This document shows, in pieces, positions 28,433 through 36,228 of a stretch of 64,000 bases of DNA. This DNA comes from JAAUTT01 sp963846585 (GTDB lineage: Bacteria; Bacteroidota; Bacteroidia; Bacteroidales; JAAUTT01). The stretch spans positions 449,311-513,310 of the forward strand of contig CAWJWO010000007.1 of the NCBI GenBank assembly GCA_963846585.1, given 5' to 3'. Positions within the stretch are counted from its first letter, which is position 1. Each line of letters begins with the position of its first letter. Below the pieces are notes generated by a model, which worked only from the letters and a program-made list of their open reading frames with translations, was not told where the DNA came from and ran no database searches. The translations under genes and the position numbers were made by a program.

Positions 28433-28891
28433 ATGATGAATTGTAAAATGTTTGAAAACAATATGATTGGATTTATTGAAGGCCAACTTCCTGTAAATCT
28501 TAAATCAGCCATGGATGAACACCTGGTTAGATGCGAACATTGTGCATATACCCTTGAAAATGTTAAGGCTACATACACCATTTATAGAACCTCAGGAATT
28601 CCGCCACTCAATCTTTATTTTTATACACGGTTAGAGCAAAAACTAAAACGGAAAACAAGCAATAATTCTTACATTTTTAGTTTTATAAATGGACCATGGC
28701 AAAGTATTGCAGCAAGCATATTAATAGCATCAGGAATATTTATAGGGGTATATATTGGGAAATATTTTGAAATACCGGAAAAAAGTGCGAATACAATAAA
28801 TGAAAATGATGTATTAAATATTTATGCTACTGAATATTACATGGGAAATACAAGTGATGAAAGTGTTGATAATTTTTTAATTAATCAATAA
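28433..28891 (+). CDS. Zinc-finger anti-sigma factor (membrane-anchored)
   Basis: Protein of 152 residues with an N-terminal zf-HC2-type anti-sigma motif (DEHLVRCEHC) and one membrane helix near residues 88-107 (SIAASILIASGIFIGVYIG). The short C-terminal part would be periplasmic. It follows the ECF sigma gene by 105 bp and precedes a Spy-like gene by 4 bp, the usual order of sigma, anti-sigma and sensor. Two ATGs (28433 and 28436) are possible starts. Confidence 0.85.
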   Translation: MMNCKMFENNMIGFIEGQLPVNLKSAMDEHLVRCEHCAYTLENVKATYTIYRTSGIPPLNLYFYTRLEQKLKRKTSNNSYIFSFINGPWQSIAASILIASGIFIGVYIGKYFEIPEKSANTINENDVLNIYATEYYMGNTSDESVDNFLINQ

Positions 28892-28895
28892 TCAG

Positions 28896-29390
28896 ATGAA
28901 TTACTTTTCTAAATACAGGTATGCCATATGGACAATTATTGTTCTGGCCGTTATCATAGTAACTGCAATTATTGCCAGTGTGATATTGAATTATAGCCAT
29001 AAAACTTCAATGGGAAAGCAAGGCCATTTTCACGACATGAGAAAAATGCTGCATGTGGAACTAAAATTATCACCTGATCAGGATGCCAAAATTGAAATTA
29101 TACAAAAGGATTTTAAAATTGCAATACATCCAATAATTAAGGAGATTAAAGAAAAGCGTGAAGCAATGACTAAAGAACTTTCAGTTAGTAACCCTGATAC
29201 CTCCGTTTTATATAGACTATCTGCAGATATAGGTAATTTGCATAACCAGTTAAAACATGAAGCACTTAAACACCTTTTACAGATAAGGGCGATTTGCGAT
29301 ACCAGTCAAATTGAAAAGCTGAATATTATTACCATGAAACTGCTGGAAACAGAAAATCTCCCGGGCGGAGAGAAGAAAGATAAAAGATGA
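28896..29390 (+). CDS. Spy/CpxP-like periplasmic stress protein
   Basis: Protein of 164 residues with one N-terminal membrane anchor (IWTIIVLAVIIVTAIIASVIL) and a helical periplasmic domain resembling the heavy-metal-resistance/Spy family (LHVELKLSPDQDAKIEIIQK). It lies 4 bp after the anti-sigma gene and is likely its periplasmic input. The tail GGEKKDKR is encoded by the beginning of a GATAAAAG repeat array. Confidence 0.78.
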   Translation: MNYFSKYRYAIWTIIVLAVIIVTAIIASVILNYSHKTSMGKQGHFHDMRKMLHVELKLSPDQDAKIEIIQKDFKIAIHPIIKEIKEKREAMTKELSVSNPDTSVLYRLSADIGNLHNQLKHEALKHLLQIRAICDTSQIEKLNIITMKLLETENLPGGEKKDKR

Positions 29391-29542
29391 AAGATAAAAG
29401 ATAAAAGAGGACATGAGACGTGGGACGTGAAAATGGGACGTGGGACGTGGGACGTGAAAAATTCTTACAGAATAAAATTTTCTTAATCACTTAATCACTT
29501 AATCACTTAATCACCTCATCACTTAATCACTTACGACTTACT
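29372..29542. repeat. GATAAAAG, GACGTGG and CACTTAAT word arrays
   Basis: From left to right: purine-rich GATAAAAGATGAAAG words beginning inside the Spy-like gene, GACGTGG heptamers, a short spacer, then CACTTAATCACTTAATCA octamers ending at the msrA stop. A complementary ATCTTTC array lies just beyond the msrA start at 30155-30215. Confidence 0.72.
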
Positions 29543-29543
29543 A

Positions 29544-30137
29544 CTAATTAATGGATTTAATGGTTTTCAGTTTATCCTTGTAAACTAATCTGAATTTATC
29601 AAGTTTAGGCTGAATAATATACAGACAATAAGGTTTGTGATTGTTTTTATGAAAATAATCCTGATGATATTCTTCAGCCTTAAAAAAATTTGTGAATTTA
29701 ATAATATCGGTTACTATTGGTTTGGGATAAAATCCTGAATCGTTAAGCATTTGTTTATATTCATCAGCAGAATATTTTTGTTTTTGATTGTGATACAATA
29801 TTATAGAACGGTATTGACGCCCAACATCTACTCCCTGACTGTCAATGGAAGTAGGGTCGTGTATTATCCAGAATATCTCCAATAGCTCATCAAAAGAAAC
29901 TATTTTGGCATCAAAATCAATCATACAAACCTCAGCGTGACCCGATTCCCCTGAGCTTACATTTGAGTAGGCAGGGTTATATGTTGTACCTCCGGCATAA
30001 CCGGGAACTACGCTGACCACACCTTTTATTTGCTGATATATGGCCTCTATGCACCAAAAACAGCCTGCACCGAAGGTAGTTGTTTCAATGCCTGATATGA
30101 TATGATTATTGTAATTTTGTTGTAAATGGAAGTTCAT
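29544..30137 (-). CDS. msrA: Peptide methionine sulfoxide reductase A
   Basis: Reduces methionine-S-sulfoxide in proteins, 197 residues from the ATG at 30137 (a TTG two codons upstream is also open). The catalytic motif is GAGCFWCIEAIYQ. VVPGYAGGTTYNPAYS and SSGESGHAEVCMIDFD are conserved family segments. It lies among envelope-stress genes, consistent with oxidative repair. The gene is framed by inverted GATAAAAG/ATCTTTC arrays. Confidence 0.96.
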   Translation of the reverse strand: MNFHLQQNYNNHIISGIETTTFGAGCFWCIEAIYQQIKGVVSVVPGYAGGTTYNPAYSNVSSGESGHAEVCMIDFDAKIVSFDELLEIFWIIHDPTSIDSQGVDVGRQYRSIILYHNQKQKYSADEYKQMLNDSGFYPKPIVTDIIKFTNFFKAEEYHQDYFHKNNHKPYCLYIIQPKLDKFRLVYKDKLKTIKSIN

Positions 30138-30154
30138 TAGCAATAAAATATTTT

Positions 30155-30218
30155 TCTTTTATCTTTCATCTTTCATCTTTCATCTTTCATCTCTTTCATC
30201 TCTCATCTTCTTTCTTCC
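30155..30218 (-). repeat. ATCTTTC heptamer array
   Basis: About eight tandem copies of the pyrimidine-rich word ATCTTTC (variants ATCTCTTTC). It is the complement of the GATAAAAG/GATGAAAG array at 29372-29405, so the two form inverted arms around msrA. It occupies the upstream region shared by msrA and the next Spy-like gene. Confidence 0.72.
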
Positions 30219-30334
30219 CTTACAGTAACAATGCAATTATTTAAAAGTTGAAAAAATTTGTTTTACGAGCAAGTTTTCATCCGGATCTTTGTCTAATTAA
30301 TAAATCAAATTATTATTTATTAAAAATTATAAAT

Positions 30335-30853
30335 ATGAAACGAATTTCATTTTCAGTTATAACATTAGTTTTTATGATGTTATTAAATAATTACAGGGTT
30401 TTTGGACAACCAGTTGCCACTGGCCCTGCTGACAATAAAGAATTTCATGACAGGCAGAGTTTACATGCCCGGGAATATTGGATTCCAAATCTTACAGAGG
30501 ATCAAATCGCAAAGATTAAAGAATTAAGGATTGCTAATTTGAAGGAAGTAAAAAATTTACAGAACCAGTTGGGGGAATTAACGGCGAGGGAACGTACTCT
30601 TTCAACTGCTGACAAGGCTGATATTAAGGCAATAGATGCCAATATAGATGAGATATCGAAGGTTAAGGGGAATATTATGAAATCGAGGGCTCACCTTAAA
30701 CAGCAAATACGTGCATTACTTACTGAAGAACAAAGGCTGTTCTTTGATTTACACAGTAAAAACCATCACTTTCACAAGGGCAATATGTCAGGTTCAGAAA
30801 AACCGTATGAAGGTGTATGGCATCACGGATCAGGCAATACAGAAGAAAGATAA
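30335..30853 (+). CDS. Exported Spy-like protein with LTxxQ motifs
   Basis: Protein of 172 residues from the ATG at 30335. An upstream TTG at 30248 is open but would put a non-signal segment in front of a clear signal peptide (MKRISFSVITLVFMMLLNNYRVFG). The mature part is helical with two LTxxQ motifs (LTEDQIAKI, LTEEQRLFF) and a His-rich tail (KNHHFHKG), as in Spy/CpxP-type chaperones or metal-binding proteins. The tail ends at a GATAAAAG repeat array. It is probably part of the envelope-stress set with the ECF sigma factor upstream. Confidence 0.78.
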   Translation: MKRISFSVITLVFMMLLNNYRVFGQPVATGPADNKEFHDRQSLHAREYWIPNLTEDQIAKIKELRIANLKEVKNLQNQLGELTARERTLSTADKADIKAIDANIDEISKVKGNIMKSRAHLKQQIRALLTEEQRLFFDLHSKNHHFHKGNMSGSEKPYEGVWHHGSGNTEER

Positions 30854-30882
30854 AAGGTAAAAGATAAAAGAAGAAAGAGGTC
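30838..30882 (+). repeat. GATAAAAG/GAAGAAAG word array
   Basis: Short purine-rich tandem array that begins within the last codons of the Spy-like gene. It contains AAAGATAAAAGGTAAAAGAT. It lies directly upstream of a terminator hairpin. Confidence 0.6.
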
Positions 30883-30900
30883 AATGGTTTGTTTAGGTTT

Positions 30901-30938
30901 CCCGGTTACTAATTTATTTATAGTAGCCGGGTTTTTTG
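30901..30938 (+). terminator. Rho-independent terminator
   Basis: Stem CCCGGTTACTA pairs with TAGTAGCCGGG across a 9-base loop and is followed by six T residues. It is placed 48 bp after the Spy-like gene and would end its transcript. Confidence 0.8.
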
Positions 30939-31099
30939 TTTCAGTAAGAAAACGCCATAGTTGCTAGGTTAAAAAAAGTTTATAAACTTCATAAACACAT
31001 TTTATTAATTAGGGCATACAATTTGATTAAGTACATTCACATACATTAAAAAATTATAATTAGTTTTACATAGATAAACCTTAACCCAAAAATTTTATT

Positions 31100-32017
31100 A
31101 TGGAAAATATTACTAATCCACAGACAGATGTGCCGGACCAAAGACCTAAACCTAATCATGGTTTAAGTATCCTTTTATTTATTATTATTCTGATTTTAGG
31201 AGCCGTGATTGTATATTTTGTTTCGGAGCTCAACAAGAAAAAGCAGGAATCAGCTGAAGTACAACAGGTATTAGAGGGCCAAAAGCAATCGTTGTCAAAT
31301 GAATTGAAAGGATTAATAGTTACCTACGATTCATTAAAATCGAACAATGACAGTATTAACCATTTGATGAGTGTTCAGCAGGATAAAATTAAACGATTGC
31401 TGAATATGCAGGCATCAAATATTGAGAAAATTAAAACATATGAAAAGGAACTGGGAACTCTTCGTGATGTATTAAAAAGTTACATTGCCCAGGTAGATTC
31501 GCTTAATACACGTAATCAGCAGTTGATTAGTGAAAATGTTGAAGTGAAAACTCATTTGGAACAAGCCCGGAATGAGAATATTAAGGTAAATAAGGAAAAA
31601 ACAGAACTTTCCTCCCAGGTTCAAAAGGCTTCGGTTATAACGACCAGTAATATATTAATAAATCCATTAAATAAGCGCGGAAAAGATGAAACAAAAGTAA
31701 GTAAAATATTAAAAATTAAAGTTTGTTTCACATTACGTGAAAATGCTATAGCCACTGCAGGCACAAAGGATGTGTATATGCGAATTACAAGTTCGGACGG
31801 TTCAGTAATTGCGTATTCAGAGTCTGATTTATTTACTTTTCAGGATCAACAAATAGTTTATTCGGCCAAACGTCAGGTAGATTATGAAAATAAGGATCTT
31901 GATGTTTGTATTTATTGGGATAACAGCAATAAACTCACTGTTGGCGAATATACGGTAGATATTTTTACAGATGGCAATTTGATAGGGACTTCTAAGTTTG
32001 TGCTGAAAAGAAAGTAA
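31100..32017 (+). CDS. Membrane-anchored coiled-coil protein of unknown function
   Basis: Protein of 305 residues. The N-terminal 20 residues are cytoplasmic and proline-rich. One membrane helix lies near residues 23-43 (LSILLFIIILILGAVIVYFV). A long coiled coil covers about 45-175. A C-terminal globular domain of about 110 residues contains IKVCFTLRENAIATAGTKDV and the motif VYMRITSSDGSVIAYS, which looks like a beta-sandwich. It is monocistronic. Similar architectures occur widely in Bacteroidota without known function. Confidence 0.78.
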   Translation: MENITNPQTDVPDQRPKPNHGLSILLFIIILILGAVIVYFVSELNKKKQESAEVQQVLEGQKQSLSNELKGLIVTYDSLKSNNDSINHLMSVQQDKIKRLLNMQASNIEKIKTYEKELGTLRDVLKSYIAQVDSLNTRNQQLISENVEVKTHLEQARNENIKVNKEKTELSSQVQKASVITTSNILINPLNKRGKDETKVSKILKIKVCFTLRENAIATAGTKDVYMRITSSDGSVIAYSESDLFTFQDQQIVYSAKRQVDYENKDLDVCIYWDNSNKLTVGEYTVDIFTDGNLIGTSKFVLKRK

Positions 32018-32324
32018 AAAATTATAGAGCCAGGAACCAAGAGCCAGGAGCCAAGACGGAAGACGTGGGACGTGGGACGTGAAAGGACGTGAAAGACGTG
32101 AAAGGACGTGAGAGGAAGATGAAAGAAGACAGAGGACAGAATACATGAAAACAGAAGAATGAAGACAGACATGAAATGCACGTTTCCCGGCCTTAAGTCT
32201 CCCTAGTCCCTGGCCCCTGGCCCCTGATCCCTGGTCCCTGGTCCCTGGCCCCTGGCGCCTCATCACTATATAATACAAACTGCAATATCAACTAAGCACT
32301 AAGCACCAGGCACTAAGCACTAAA
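32018..32324. repeat. Five different repeat words in one convergent gap
   Basis: Read left to right: AGAGCCAGGAACCAAG, then GACGTGG/GACGTGAAAG, then GACAGAG/GAAGACAG, a short core, then CCCTGGC/CCCTGGT, then CACTAAG. The first three are purine-rich and the last two pyrimidine-rich. The gap separates the convergent coiled-coil and hemW genes. No gene is credible here. Confidence 0.75.
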
Positions 32325-33452
32325 TTACGCCCAAAAAAGTGAAGAAATAATCCTGTCTGAAATGAACATACCTTTTTCAGACAGGGTTATTTTATTATTT
32401 GTAATTATAAGCGAATCACTATTTGATAATTTCTGTAATTCTTTACCGAGATATGTGAGGAATTTTTCCCCAAAATTTTCTTTTATAAATGATTTATCAA
32501 TTCCCCAAATGGTTCGTAAACCTGTTAGTAGATAACCGTTATAATGGTCAGTTTCAGAAAGGAGCTCTTCTTCGAAATAATTTTTGTTACGTTCAATGGC
32601 ATTTATATAGTGTTCATTTACTGAAACATTCCAGCGTCTGCAAAGTCCATTATATGAATGTGCAGATGGTCCTATTCCCATATATTTGCCTTGATTCCAA
32701 TAATTAAGATTGTGTTTTGAAAATAAAGCATCTTTACAAAAGTTTGAAATTTCGTAATGTGTATAACCATAATTATTCATCGCACTTATTAAAACTGAGT
32801 ATTGTTCGAGGCTTTTATCTTCATCAATTTCATACAATAACCCTTTTCTTTTTTGGTAGCCAAATACTGTTTTAGGTTCAAGAGTCAAATGATAAGCTGA
32901 CAGGTGAGGAATTTGCAAATCACTGAATTTTTTTAAATTTTCAACTAAATGATTTTCCGAATTTGTTGGAAGTCCATATAAGAGATCAATGTTAATATTA
33001 TTAAAACCATTATCCTGGCATAATTTAACAGAATTTTCAGCCTCTTTCGACGTATGCCGGCGGTTCATCCATTTAAGTTCGTCGTCAAAAAAAGATTGAA
33101 CGCCAATACTCAGGCGGTTAATTCCAAGTTTGGAAAGATTTTGCAGATAGGTATCGGATATATCGTTCGGATTTACTTCAATAGTAATTTCAGCGTTACC
33201 TGAAACATTAAAATCAGTGTATACTTGATTTAGCATACGTTCAATTTCCTGAGGATTAAGAATTGACGGGGTTCCTCCTCCAAAATAGATTGATTCAACG
33301 GGAGAATCATCTAAATATTTGTTACGGGAATGTATTTCGGCTATTAAAGCATTTAAAAGCCTATCCTTATGTTTTAATGAAACCGTAAAATGAAAATCGC
33401 AATAATAACAAACGCTTTTACAAAAAGGGATGTGAATGTATATGCTGGACAT
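32325..33452 (-). CDS. hemW: HemW-like radical SAM heme chaperone
   Basis: Radical SAM protein of 375 residues from the ATG at 33452. The frame is open another 34 codons upstream, but that part is repeat DNA. The cluster motif is PFCKSVCYYCDF and the SAM-binding motif is YFGGGTPSIL. YGLPTNSENHL and GIGPSAHSYNG are typical of the HemN/HemW family. HemW delivers heme to respiratory proteins; the single-domain length and lack of the HemN N-terminal extension favour this over coproporphyrinogen oxidase. Confidence 0.93.
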   Translation of the reverse strand: MSSIYIHIPFCKSVCYYCDFHFTVSLKHKDRLLNALIAEIHSRNKYLDDSPVESIYFGGGTPSILNPQEIERMLNQVYTDFNVSGNAEITIEVNPNDISDTYLQNLSKLGINRLSIGVQSFFDDELKWMNRRHTSKEAENSVKLCQDNGFNNINIDLLYGLPTNSENHLVENLKKFSDLQIPHLSAYHLTLEPKTVFGYQKRKGLLYEIDEDKSLEQYSVLISAMNNYGYTHYEISNFCKDALFSKHNLNYWNQGKYMGIGPSAHSYNGLCRRWNVSVNEHYINAIERNKNYFEEELLSETDHYNGYLLTGLRTIWGIDKSFIKENFGEKFLTYLGKELQKLSNSDSLIITNNKITLSEKGMFISDRIISSLFWA

Positions 33453-33453
33453 G

Positions 33454-33601
33454 AAAATAGTCGTAAGTCGTAAGTCGTAAGTTAAATACAATAAATATAT
33501 AATTAAATAGGTGAAATATTTTATAAAATAGTAAAATAACTTCAATAATTTCAATAACTTCGTTTTTAAAAGTCTTACTACTTACTACTTACGACTATTT
33601 T
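33454..33601. mobile_element. MITE-like element, TIR AAAATAGTCGTAAGT (copy 1)
   Basis: A 148-bp element with perfect 15-bp terminal inverted repeats AAAATAGTCGTAAGT. The left arm has 3 copies of GTCGTAA and the right arm has CTTACTACTTACTACTTACGAC. It starts two bases from the hemW start codon and supplies the stop codon of the Rrf2 gene. A near-identical copy is at 34764-34944. Confidence 0.75.
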
Positions 33602-34034
33602 AAAGTACTAATTTTACGGTGCTTTCTCTTATCCGGTCGGCCAAAATACCCAGGTTTTCTGACTCGAATAATTTTTTAAGGTTTTCGCGAATTTCCGCGT
33701 AATCCTGGTGAACAGGACAATGAGTCGATTCTGTGCTGCAATTGCCCAAACCAAGCACACACATGTTAAAACTATCCATGCCGTCAATTATTTCGACAAT
33801 GTCCATAAGAAAAATATCATGGGCATTTTTGCTGAGAGAAAAACCTCCATGAGGACCTTTTGAAGAAGAAAGAATTTTTTGTTTAGCCAAAGCCTGCATT
33901 ATTTTTCCTAGAAAGGGCATTGGAATTTCTAAATCCTTTGATATTTGTTTAATGCCAATTTTAGAAATCATATCTCCCTTAAGTGCCAGGTAGATTAGTG
34001 CTCTCAGAGCATATTTACTAGTATTTGACAGCAT
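33600..34034 (-). CDS. Rrf2 family transcriptional regulator
   Basis: DNA-binding regulator of 144 residues. The N-terminal winged helix begins MLSNTSKYALRALIYLA. Three cysteines in the CX6CX6C pattern (CVLGLGNCSTESTHC) suggest an Fe-S cluster as in IscR/NsrR/RsrR relatives. It could sense iron-sulfur status, nitric oxide or redox. No isc/suf genes are adjacent. Its stop codon lies within the terminal repeat of the neighbouring element. Confidence 0.9.
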   Translation of the reverse strand: MLSNTSKYALRALIYLALKGDMISKIGIKQISKDLEIPMPFLGKIMQALAKQKILSSSKGPHGGFSLSKNAHDIFLMDIVEIIDGMDSFNMCVLGLGNCSTESTHCPVHQDYAEIRENLKKLFESENLGILADRIRESTVKLVL

Positions 34035-34042
34035 GTTGTATA

Positions 34043-34256
34043 GTTGTTAGTTGGTTAAGTTGATGAGGTGATGAGTTGTTGGTTATGAGAAATGCAGGTA
34101 ATCAAGACTGCAAAGTTACAGGTCGCATTTCCTTCCACGTCCTTCATGTCCTTTTTTCATGTCCTCACGTCTCATGTCCCACGTTTTCTGCATTTTGTCC
34201 TCTGTCTTCTGTCTTCTGTCTTCTGTCCTCTTTTGTCTTTCGTCTTTTTTCTTTCT
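34043..34256. repeat. Repeat block: GTTGTTAG/GATGAG left, CACGTCC and CTGTCTT right
   Basis: The left arm is purine-rich (GTTGTTAGTTGG, GATGAGGTGATGAG). The right side has tandem TTCATGTCC/CTCACGTCTC words followed by about five CTGTCTT heptamers and pyrimidine-rich words ending at the rpiB stop codon. Frames open through it encode only low-complexity peptides. Confidence 0.7.
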
Positions 34257-34258
34257 TC

Positions 34259-34690
34259 TTATTTTAAAGGTATAGCATTAATTCTTGCAATATGCCGGCC
34301 TCCTTCAAAAGGAGTGTTTAAAAATTCGTCAACAATTTCTATTGCTTCATCATAAGTAATAAAACGGCCAGGTAAGCTACAGATATTAGCATCGTTATGT
34401 AGCCTGGCCAGTTTACTTATTTCCTTTTTCCAGCAGACTGCAGATCGGATGAAAGGATGTTTGTTCGCTGCCATGCTGATTCCATTACCGGTTCCACAAA
34501 TTGATATGCCAAGGTCTACTTCATGATTTTCGACAGCTCTTGCCAATTGATGGGCATATTCAGGATAATCGACCGGTTCAGTTGAGTTAGATCCAAAATT
34601 TACGGTATTAATACCTTTATCTATTAAATAACTAATTAACTTCTCCTTAAGAGGGAAACCTGCATGGTCATTTGCTATTCCTATTATCAT
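34259..34690 (-). CDS. rpiB: Ribose-5-phosphate isomerase B
   Basis: Interconverts ribose-5-phosphate and ribulose-5-phosphate, 143 residues from the ATG at 34690. The upstream open extension to 34759 does not match the family. The N-terminal signature is IGIANDHAGFPLKEKL. The catalytic cysteine is in SICGTGNGISMAANK. R/H residues for phosphate binding follow in IRSAVCW and ARLHNDANICSLPGR. Confidence 0.96.
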   Translation of the reverse strand: MIIGIANDHAGFPLKEKLISYLIDKGINTVNFGSNSTEPVDYPEYAHQLARAVENHEVDLGISICGTGNGISMAANKHPFIRSAVCWKKEISKLARLHNDANICSLPGRFITYDEAIEIVDEFLNTPFEGGRHIARINAIPLK

Positions 34691-34763
34691 TAATGAATTA
34701 TTACCATTATTGATACAAAAATAGAAAAACAATTCATTAATATTTAAAAAAGATGACAATATT

Positions 34764-34944
34764 AAAGTCGTAAGTCGTAAGTCGTAAGTCGTAAGTCGTA
34801 AGTCGTAAGTCGTAAGTCGTAAGTTAAATACAATAAATATATAATTAAATAGGTGAAATATTTTATAAAATAGTAAAATAACTTCAATAATTTCAATAAC
34901 TTCGTTTTCAAAAGTCTTACTACTTACTACTTACGACTATTTTT
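34764..34944. mobile_element. MITE-like element, TIR AAAATAGTCGTAAGT (copy 2, expanded)
   Basis: Nearly identical in its core and right arm to 33454-33601, but the left GTCGTAA array has 8 copies (34767-34822) instead of 3. The outermost left bases differ slightly. It lies in the divergent gap between rpiB and the LapA-like gene, eight bases before the LapA start. Confidence 0.75.
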
Positions 34945-34952
34945 AAAATGGT

Positions 34953-35237
34953 ATGAAAAAGAAATTTTTGGCTGCATTATTTATTTTATTGATAATAGTA
35001 TTGTTTGCCGTACAAAATGCCGGAATAGTTACTATTAATATTTTATTCTGGAACTTTACAATTTCGCTGGCGGTTATTCTTGTGATTTGTTTTGTTTGCG
35101 GGGCGTTGGTTGGTGTATTGGGTTCGATAAAAAAAAAGACAGAGGACAGGGAAAAGAAGACAGAAGTCAGAGGACAGAGGACAGAGGTCAGAGGACAGAT
35201 GACAGAAGACAGAGAAAAGATGAAAGATGAAAGATGA
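34953..35237 (+). CDS. LapA-domain membrane protein with repeat-encoded tail
   Basis: Small membrane protein of 94 residues with two transmembrane helices (residues 4-24 and 38-60) matching the LapA/DUF1049 family (VQNAGIVTINILFWNFTISL, then VILVICFVCGALVG). From residue 62 onward the protein is a charged tail (KKKTEDREKKTEVRGQR and so on) encoded by the GACAGAGG/GGTCAGA repeat array. Family members often end in a charged coiled coil, so the tail may be tolerated. The native end has probably been replaced by repeat sequence. Confidence 0.8.
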   Translation: MKKKFLAALFILLIIVLFAVQNAGIVTINILFWNFTISLAVILVICFVCGALVGVLGSIKKKTEDREKKTEVRGQRTEVRGQMTEDREKMKDER

Positions 35238-35272
35238 AAGATGAAAGATGAAAGAAGGAAGATAATTAAAAT
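35137..35272 (+). repeat. GACAGAGG and GATGAAA word arrays inside genes
   Basis: About ten purine-rich words (GACAGAGGACAGAGGTCAGA) inside the LapA-like gene are followed by four to five GATGAAA heptamers that span its stop codon and the comF start codon. No complementary arm is seen before comF. Confidence 0.7.
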
Positions 35273-35945
35273 ATTTTATGATATTATTAATTTAATTTTT
35301 CCAATTCAATGTGAGATATGTGGCAACATACTGCAATCAGGCGAAAAATCGCTTTGTACCCTTTGTTTATCAGAACTTCCAAGGACGAACTTCCATCTTG
35401 ACCAGGATAACGAAGTTGCCAGGATATTTTGGGGCAGGGTTGAAGTTCACTTGGCAACAGCCTGGTATTATTTTCAAAAAGGTGGTACAGTACAAAATAT
35501 TTTACACAGATTTAAATATGATAAACGAAAAAAGATTGGATACGACCTTGGATATTTGATAGGAACATCACTCCAAAAATCACGGTTTAGTGAAATAGAT
35601 GTGATAATTCCGGTACCGCTTCATAAAACACAATTTTTTAAAAGAGGATTTAACCAGAGTGAAATTATCTCACTTGGTTTATCGCGTGGCATGGGAAAAC
35701 CGGTTGATACAAAAACACTTTACAGGAAAATAGCCAATCCAACCCAGACAAATAAGCACCGTTATGAAAGATGGCATAATGTTAAAGGAATATTTGCACT
35801 GAATAACAGTGAAAATATAGAAAATAAACATATTCTATTGGTGGATGATGTGGTAACAACCGGAGCTACCCTCGAAGCTGGCGTGATGGCCCTGCTTAAA
35901 GCTAATAATGTGAAGGTAAGCGTATTTGCTCTTGCGAAGGCTTAA
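35241..35945 (+). CDS. ComF family phosphoribosyltransferase-like protein
   Basis: Protein of 234 residues. An N-terminal zinc-binding motif pair (CEICG and CTLC) precedes the phosphoribosyltransferase fold. The PRPP motif is LLVDDVVTTGATLEAG and a conserved VIPVPLHKTQFFKRGFNQSE lies mid-protein. Relatives function in natural transformation or handling of ssDNA. The start used here is an ATG inside the GATGAAA array; the first six residues (MKDERR) are repeat-derived. It lies four bases after the LapA-like stop. Confidence 0.92.
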   Translation: MKDERRKIIKIFYDIINLIFPIQCEICGNILQSGEKSLCTLCLSELPRTNFHLDQDNEVARIFWGRVEVHLATAWYYFQKGGTVQNILHRFKYDKRKKIGYDLGYLIGTSLQKSRFSEIDVIIPVPLHKTQFFKRGFNQSEIISLGLSRGMGKPVDTKTLYRKIANPTQTNKHRYERWHNVKGIFALNNSENIENKHILLVDDVVTTGATLEAGVMALLKANNVKVSVFALAKA

Positions 35946-35989
35946 AGTACAAGTTGTAGCTTAAGCCTTCGCTAACGATGAAATTGTAG

Positions 35990-36225
35990 ATTTGTGATTT
36001 GTGAATGGCGATTTGCGATTTCAGAATCTTAAGTTGAACTGATATTAATTAACATTAATTCGATTTAAGTAATTAGGTTTTTATATTGTAATATTCTTAA
36101 CCCCAACCCCTTAAAAAGGGGCCATAACTGTATTCTGTTCTCTGCCTTCTCTCTTCTTTTATCTTTCATCTTTTAACTTCCCTTACATTAGAATATTGTT
36201 ACCAAGCACTATGCACTAAACCACC
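35990..36225. repeat. Intergenic repeat block with CCCCTTAAAAAGGGG palindrome
   Basis: The left arm has GATTTGTGATTTGTG and GCGATTTGCGATTT words. A 34-bp module at 36098-36131 contains the palindrome CCCCTTAAAAAGGGG and recurs at 42107-42141. The right part has CTGTTCTCTGCCTTC and ATCTTTC words and a CACTATGCACTAA tail. No gene is seen. Confidence 0.68.
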
Positions 36226-36228
36226 CCA

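Noticed and set aside
31829..32278. Minus-strand open frames rich in HVLSRPT and LLSSVFC
   Set aside because: They are antisense to the end of the coiled-coil gene and run through the five-word repeat block; composition is repeat-derived.
34076..34355. Plus-strand open frames with CPLSSVFCLLSS
   Set aside because: They arise from CTGTCTT and CACGTCC arrays and overlap rpiB on the opposite strand.
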